Assembly (NCBI GenBank): GCA_937881145.1 | Contig: CALGFL010000216.1 | Location: 1-10,981 of the forward strand | From: an uncultured Bordetella sp. | GTDB lineage: Bacteria; Pseudomonadota; Gammaproteobacteria; Burkholderiales; Burkholderiaceae_B | DNA: 10,981 bases | Direction of reading: 5' to 3' | In this document: one piece after another, positions 6,701-10,981 of the stretch | Layout: each line of letters starts with the position of its first letter | Position numbering within the stretch: the first letter of the stretch is position 1 | Made by a program: the position numbers and the translations under genes | The notes under the pieces: model-generated | The model's database searches: none | Seen by the model: only the letters and a program-made list of their open reading frames with translations | Told to the model about the DNA's origin: nothing

Positions 6701-7805
6701 ATGGAAGCAGAACGCCAGAATCAGATCGCCAGCCGCTTGGCCGACTACGCGCAGCGCGAGCTGGCGCTACGGGGGTATCTTTGACTACGACGCCAAAGCC
6801 GAGCGCCTGCATGTAGTCAATGCCGAACTGGAAGATCCCAAGGTCTGGGACGATCCCAAGCACGCCCAGGACCTGGGCCGTGAAAAGAAATCCCTGGAAG
6901 ACATCGTCGGCACGCTGAGCGAATTGAGCACCAGCATTGCCGACGCGCGCGAGCTTTTCGAGCTGGCCGCTTCCGATGCCGACGACGACACCATGCTGGC
7001 CGTCGACGACGACGCGAACGGCTTTCAGGTCCGCCTGGAAGGCCTGGAATTTCGCCGCATGTTCTCCAACCCGGCCGATCCCCTGAACTGCTTCCTGGAC
7101 ATCCAGGCCGGCGCCGGCGGCACCGAGGCACAGGACTGGGCCTCCATGCTGTTGCGCCAGTACCTCAAGTACGCCGAGCGCAAGGGCTTCAAGGCCGAGA
7201 TCATGGAAGAATCCGAGGGCGAAATCGCCGGCATCAAGTCGGCCACCATCAAGATCGAGGGCGAATACGCCTTCGGCTACCTGCGCACCGAAACCGGCGT
7301 GCACCGCCTGGTGCGCAAGAGTCCCTTCGACTCGTCGGGCGGGCGCCATACTTCGTTCGCCAGCGTCTTCGTCTACCCCGAGATCGACGATTCTTTCGAA
7401 ATCGAGATCAACCCGGCCGACCTGCGCATCGACACCTACCGGGCCAGCGGCGCGGGCGGCCAGCACATCAACAAGACCGACTCGGCCGTGCGCATCACGC
7501 ACAACCCCACCGGCATTGTCGTGCAGTGCCAGAACGACCGCTCGCAGCACCGCAACCGCGCCGAGGCCATGCAAATGCTGAAGTCGCGCCTGTACGAGCT
7601 GGAAATGCGCAAGCGCATGGCCGAGCAGCAAAAGCTGGAAGATTCCAAGACCGACGTGGGCTGGGGCCACCAGATCCGCTCTTACGTGCTCGACCAGAGC
7701 CGCATCAAGGACCTGCGCACCAACGTCGAAATCTCGAACACGCAGAAGGTGCTGGACGGCGACCTGGATCCCTTCATCCAGGAAAGCCTCAAGCAAGGCA
7801 TCTAA
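6701..7805 (+). CDS. prfB: Peptide chain release factor 2 with programmed +1 frameshift
   Basis: Release factor 2 ends translation at UGA and UAA. The first frame runs from ATG 6701 to an in-frame TGA at 6782-6784. After CTT (6779-6781) the ribosome skips T6782 and continues from GAC at 6783 to TAA at 7803-7805, giving 367 residues against 365 in E. coli. The frameshift site is intact: GGGGGT (6771-6776), which can pair with the 16S anti-Shine-Dalgarno, then AT, then the slippery CTT TGA C. The stop-codon recognition tripeptide Ser-Pro-Phe is at 207-209 and the peptidyl-hydrolysis Gly-Gly-Gln motif at 252-254 ([17 protein letters not shown]). AGGA at 6690-6693 lies seven bases before the start. 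Low release factor 2 lets UGA stall and favours the shift, so the gene regulates itself. It begins a run with the dehydrogenase and lysS. Annotate as one joined CDS, not a pseudogene. Confidence 0.97.
6771..6785 (+). promoter_or_regulatory. prfB programmed +1 frameshift site
   Basis: GGGGGT at 6771-6776 acts as an internal Shine-Dalgarno-like stimulator at the same two-base spacing before CTT as in E. coli. The slippery CTT (6779-6781) is followed by the in-frame TGA (6782-6784), and shifting by one base gives GAC. The codon before the G-run is CGG, whereas the E. coli site as I recall it has AGG, so the stimulator loses its leading A but keeps the G-run. Confidence 0.95.
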
Positions 7806-7824
7806 CCATCACAAGGGAACGAAC

Positions 7825-8580
7825 ATGAGCGACACGATTGCAGTCATCACCGGCGCTTCGCGCGGCATCGGCGCGGCGCTGGCGCGCGGCCTGCTGGCCC
7901 CCGGCGTCAAGCTGATCACCCTGGCCCGGCGCACCGACGCCGACCTGGCCGCCGCGGCCAAGGCCGCCGGCGCCGAGCTGGAACAGATCCAGGTCGACCT
8001 GTCCGATCTGGCCGCCGCCGATGCGGCCGCCAGGCGCATGGCCGCCCTGCTCGTTCCGGGCGCCAAGCGCTATCTGCTGGTCAACAATGCCGGCACCGTG
8101 CACCCCGTGGCGGCTGCGCCGGCCATGACCGACGGCCCCGCCATCGCACAGGCCTTCAACCTGAACGTCACCGCCGTGATGATGCTGACCGCGCATTTCG
8201 TGCAGGCCGTCTCGGGCCTGGACGCCGCGCGCCGCGTGATGAACATTTCCTCGGGCGCGGGCCGCAATCCCACCGCCGGCTGGGGCGTGTACTGCGCCAC
8301 CAAGGCCGCGCTGGACATGTACACCCGCGTGATCAATCAAGAGCAGGGCGAGAGCGGCGTGCGCGCCGTGTCCATGGCCCCCGGCATCGTCGACACCGAC
8401 ATGCAGGGCACCATCCGCGCCAGCGACCCCAAGCAGTTCCCCGCCTTGTCCAAGTTCCAGGAATTCAAGACCAGCGGCGCGCTGGCGCAGCCTGCCGACG
8501 TGGCCGCGCGCCTGGTCGCCTACCTGGGCCGCGACGATTTCGGTGCCACCGAAATCGACGATATCCGCAATTACAAGTAA
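7825..8580 (+). CDS. Short-chain dehydrogenase/reductase (benzil/sepiapterin reductase-like)
   Basis: Cytosolic NAD(P)H-dependent oxidoreductase of the classical SDR family, 251 residues, single Rossmann domain. The cofactor glycine motif is TGASRGIG at residues 9-16. NNAG is at 87-90. The catalytic set is Ser143 (NISSGAG), Tyr156 and Lys160 (YCATK). MAPGIVDTDM follows, as in the family. Arg13 in the glycine loop and the later Ala-Arg-Arg suggest NADPH preference. The C-terminus (GATEIDDIRNYK) and overall layout recall the benzil reductase/sepiapterin reductase-like branch, but the substrate is not fixed by sequence. AAGGGA (7813-7818) gives a good ribosome site. It begins 19 bases after prfB and ends 9 bases before lysS, so the three genes are probably cotranscribed. 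No functional link to translation is obvious. Confidence 0.93.
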   Translation: MSDTIAVITGASRGIGAALARGLLAPGVKLITLARRTDADLAAAAKAAGAELEQIQVDLSDLAAADAAARRMAALLVPGAKRYLLVNNAGTVHPVAAAPAMTDGPAIAQAFNLNVTAVMMLTAHFVQAVSGLDAARRVMNISSGAGRNPTAGWGVYCATKAALDMYTRVINQEQGESGVRAVSMAPGIVDTDMQGTIRASDPKQFPALSKFQEFKTSGALAQPADVAARLVAYLGRDDFGATEIDDIRNYK

Positions 8581-8589
8581 ACCTCCGAC

Positions 8590-10128
8590 ATGACCGAACA
8601 AACGATCGCCCCGCAAGACGCGCAGCAAGACGAAAACCGCCTGATCGCCGAGCGCCGCGCCAAACTGGCCAAGCTGCGCGAAGCGGGTGTCGCCTTCCCC
8701 AACGATTTCGTGCCCGATGCGCATGCCGCCATCCTTCACGATAAATACGACGACCAGGATCAGGAATTCCTGCAGGCCGCCAACATCCAGGTGAAGGTAG
8801 CCGGCCGCATGATGCTCAAGCGTGTCATGGGCAAGGCCAGCTTCGCCACCCTGCAGGACGGCAGCGGCCGCATCCAGATCTATCTGGACAAGGGCACGCT
8901 GGGCGAAGAGCCCTATGCCGCGTTCAAGCAGTGGGACATCGGCGACCTGATCGCGATCGAAGGCTCGGTCTTCAAGACCAACAAGGGCGAGCTGTCGGTG
9001 CACGCCACCACGGCGCGCCTGCTGGCCAAATCGCTGCGCCCCTTGCCCGACAAGTTCCACGGCGTAGCCGACCAGGAGCTGCGCTACCGCCAGCGCTACG
9101 TCGATCTCATCATGACGCCAGAGACGCGCCGCACTTTCGTGGCGCGCAGCAAGGCCGTGGGCGCCATTCGCCAGTTCATGCTGGACGCGGGCTTTCTGGA
9201 AGTCGAAACGCCCATGCTGCACCCCATCCCCGGCGGCGCGGCGGCCAAGCCCTTCATCACGCATCACAACGCGCTGGACATGCAGATGTTCATGCGCATC
9301 GCGCCCGAGCTCTACCTCAAGCGCCTGATCGTGGGCGGCTTCGAGCGCGTGTTCGAGATCAACCGCAACTTCCGCAACGAAGGCGTGAGCCCGCGGCACA
9401 ATCCCGAATTCACCATGATGGAGTTCTACGCGGCCTATGCGGACTACCGCTGGCAGATGGACTTCACCGAATCGCTGATCCGCCAGGCCGCCGTCGCCGC
9501 CGCCGGCGGCGCCGTCTTGCAATACCAGGGCCGCGAGCTCGATCTGTCCAAGCCCTTCCATCGCCTGACCATCTGCGAAGCCATACTCAAGCACGCGCCC
9601 GAGAAAGGGCATCAGTACACACAGCAGCAGCTGGACGACGCCGGCTTCGTACGGGCCGAACTCAAGAAGCTGGGCGCCGATGTGAACGGCCCCGTGCTGT
9701 CGCGCGCCGGCCTGGGCGCCCTGCAACTGGCGCTGTTCGAGGAAACCGCCGAATCGCAGCTGTGGGAGCCCACCTACATCGTCGACTACCCGGTGGAAGT
9801 CTCGCCCCTGGCACGCGCGTCCGACACGCGCGCCGGCATCACCGAGCGCTTCGAGCTCTTCATCACCGGCCGCGAGATCGCCAACGGCTTCTCCGAGCTC
9901 AACGACCCCGAAGACCAGGCCGCGCGTTTTCGCGCCCAGGTCGAGGCCAAGGACGCCGGCGACGAAGAGGCGATGTACTACGACGCCGACTACATCCGCG
10001 CGCTGGAATACGGCATGCCGCCCACCGGCGGCTGCGGCGTGGGCATCGACCGCCTGATCATGCTGATTACCGACAGCCCAAGCATCCGCGACGTCATCCT
10101 GTTTCCGCATCTGCGGCGAGAAGACTGA
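8590..10128 (+). CDS. lysS: Lysyl-tRNA synthetase, class II
   Basis: Charges tRNA-Lys with lysine using ATP in the cytoplasm. The protein has 512 residues, close to the usual bacterial length of about 500. An N-terminal helical extension is followed by the OB-fold anticodon-binding domain ([19 protein letters not shown], from about residue 74). The class II catalytic core has all three motifs: motif 1 around [16 protein letters not shown], motif 2 with FRNEG at 261-265 and then [11 protein letters not shown], and motif 3 with GVGIDR at 483-488. There is no clear Shine-Dalgarno sequence before ATG 8590, which begins only nine bases after the dehydrogenase stop. Translation may therefore rely on coupling to the upstream gene. 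The ATG is kept because the N-terminus matches the family and no better start is near. A short Ala/Gly-rich insert (AAVAAAGGA, about residue 300) is GC-driven and lies outside the motifs. Confidence 0.97.
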   Translation: MTEQTIAPQDAQQDENRLIAERRAKLAKLREAGVAFPNDFVPDAHAAILHDKYDDQDQEFLQAANIQVKVAGRMMLKRVMGKASFATLQDGSGRIQIYLDKGTLGEEPYAAFKQWDIGDLIAIEGSVFKTNKGELSVHATTARLLAKSLRPLPDKFHGVADQELRYRQRYVDLIMTPETRRTFVARSKAVGAIRQFMLDAGFLEVETPMLHPIPGGAAAKPFITHHNALDMQMFMRIAPELYLKRLIVGGFERVFEINRNFRNEGVSPRHNPEFTMMEFYAAYADYRWQMDFTESLIRQAAVAAAGGAVLQYQGRELDLSKPFHRLTICEAILKHAPEKGHQYTQQQLDDAGFVRAELKKLGADVNGPVLSRAGLGALQLALFEETAESQLWEPTYIVDYPVEVSPLARASDTRAGITERFELFITGREIANGFSELNDPEDQAARFRAQVEAKDAGDEEAMYYDADYIRALEYGMPPTGGCGVGIDRLIMLITDSPSIRDVILFPHLRRED

Positions 10129-10194
10129 TCCCCGCGCGCCGGCACGCTCAGGCGTCATGGCGCTTCAAAAGCATCCATTCCGAGGGCCGCTGGC

Positions 10195-10981
10195 ATGAAT
10201 TCCTCCGCAGAGTTTCTCGTCATCGGCGCCGGTATCGCGGGCGCATCGGTCGGTTATTGGCTGGCCCCGCACGGCCGCGTCGTACTGCTCGAGCGCGAAT
10301 CCCAGCCCGGCTATCACTCCACCGGCCGCTCCGCCGCGCTCTTCATGGAAAGCTACGGCAGCGCCCAGGTGCGCGCGTTGACCATGGCCAGCCGTGCCTT
10401 TCTCGAAACGCCGCCTGAGGGCTTCTCGGAGACGCCCCTGCTCTCGCCGCGCGGCGCCTTGGTGGTGGCCGAGCCGGGCCAGGAAACCCAATTGGCTCAA
10501 GAATGGGAAACGCTGCGCACGGTATCGAAGACCATGCGCCTGCTCGATGCCGCGCAAGTCCGCGCGCTGGTGCCCTGCCTGCGTCCCGAACGGGTGATCG
10601 GCGGCATCTACGAGCCTGACGCCTCCGACATCGACGTGCATGCCCTGCATCAGGGTTATCTGCGCGGCATACGCAAGGCCGGCGGCGAGATCGTCTGCAA
10701 TGCCGAAGTCGCGGCGCTGGAGCGCCGCGACGGCCTGTGGCGCGCCACGGCCGGCGACCGGACCTGGAGCGCCCCCATCGTCATCGACGCGGCCGGCGCC
10801 TGGGGCGATGCCGTGGCGAGCCTGGCCGGTGTCAAGCCCCTGGGGCTTACGCCCTGCCGCCGCTCGGCCTTCACCTTCGCCCCGCCCGCGGACGTCGACG
10901 CGCGCCGCTGGCCTTTGGTCATAGGCATCGAAGAAGACTGGTACATCAAGCCCGACGCAGGCATGCTGCTGGGCTCCCCGG
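10195..10981 (+). CDS. FAD-dependent D-amino-acid dehydrogenase-like oxidoreductase (N-terminal part)
   Basis: First 262 codons of a DAO-family flavoenzyme that runs off the right edge. GAGGG at 10182-10186, eight bases upstream, supports ATG 10195. The FAD-binding Rossmann motif is GAGIAGAS (11-18) with Glu33 ending the second strand (LLERE), then GYHSTGRSAA (39-48) and DAAGAWGD (198-205). As I recall it, Pseudomonas aeruginosa D-arginine dehydrogenase aligns nearly without gaps at an offset of one. Tyr54, Arg223 and Tyr250 match its Tyr53, Arg222 and Tyr249, which handle the substrate carboxylate and active site. However, its His48 is replaced by Leu49 and its Glu87, which contacts the arginine guanidinium, by Ala88. 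The enzyme probably oxidises a D-amino acid or related amine other than arginine. It starts 66 bp after lysS with no terminator seen between, so partial cotranscription is possible. Confidence 0.88.
   Translation, partial: MNSSAEFLVIGAGIAGASVGYWLAPHGRVVLLERESQPGYHSTGRSAALFMESYGSAQVRALTMASRAFLETPPEGFSETPLLSPRGALVVAEPGQETQLAQEWETLRTVSKTMRLLDAAQVRALVPCLRPERVIGGIYEPDASDIDVHALHQGYLRGIRKAGGEIVCNAEVAALERRDGLWRATAGDRTWSAPIVIDAAGAWGDAVASLAGVKPLGLTPCRRSAFTFAPPADVDARRWPLVIGIEEDWYIKPDAGMLLGSP

Noticed and set aside
6782..6784. In-frame TGA early in prfB suggesting a pseudogene
   Set aside because: It is the known programmed frameshift stop with its stimulator and slippery codon intact, and the downstream frame has all RF2 motifs.
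9484..9516. GCC/GGC-rich palindromic run in lysS as a regulatory repeat
   Set aside because: It encodes an Ala/Gly stretch in frame within a highly conserved gene; codon bias explains it.
7789..10158. Minus-strand open frame of 789 codons opposite the SDR and lysS genes
   Set aside because: It lies over two unmistakable genes and shows no recognisable domain. Lack of stops is a by-product of GC-biased codon use on the other strand.
10195..10981. Naming the last gene as true D-arginine dehydrogenase
   Set aside because: The residue that contacts the arginine side chain (Glu87 equivalent) is Ala, so the specific name is not supported.

Overview
The window reads as chromosomal DNA of a GC-rich Gram-negative bacterium, most likely a betaproteobacterium of the Bordetella/Achromobacter (Alcaligenaceae) type. 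This rests on strong G/C preference at third codon positions, outer-membrane porin and Tat/Sec-exported proteins, and the style of the housekeeping proteins. The genus is an inference; no rRNA or other marker is present. Eight genes and one further partial gene fill almost all of the sequence, and no mobile element, CRISPR array, tRNA or rRNA was seen.

Region 1 (1-5155) looks like an iron-related module. On the minus strand, running off the left edge, is an FbpA-type periplasmic ferric-iron-binding protein with all expected iron ligands. A 282-bp divergent intergenic region with a good Fur-box match separates it from a plus-strand three-gene operon: an OprB-family outer-membrane porin (TTG start), a Sec-exported beta-propeller (NHL/YVTN-like) protein, and a Tat-exported EfeB-like DyP-type haem peroxidase. 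The last two genes overlap by ATGA. Together they would give an outer-membrane channel, a periplasmic propeller, a periplasmic haem peroxidase and a ferric-binding protein feeding an ABC importer. The usual EfeU and EfeO partners of EfeB are not in the window. This is the best candidate for a little-described system here.

Region 2 (5206-6700) starts with a strong bidirectional hairpin terminator shared by the peroxidase operon and a convergent MFS transporter gene of the anion:cation symporter type. The transporter gene is divergent from prfB. The short region between them holds a small inverted repeat overlapping possible promoter elements.

Region 3 (6701-10981) is a plus-strand run: prfB (release factor 2, with its programmed +1 frameshift at an in-frame TGA), a short-chain dehydrogenase gene, lysS (class II lysyl-tRNA synthetase), and the first 262 codons of an FAD-dependent amino-acid oxidase/dehydrogenase resembling D-arginine dehydrogenase. 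That last protein lacks two substrate-side active-site residues. The dehydrogenase sits tightly between prfB and lysS, which are direct neighbours in E. coli.
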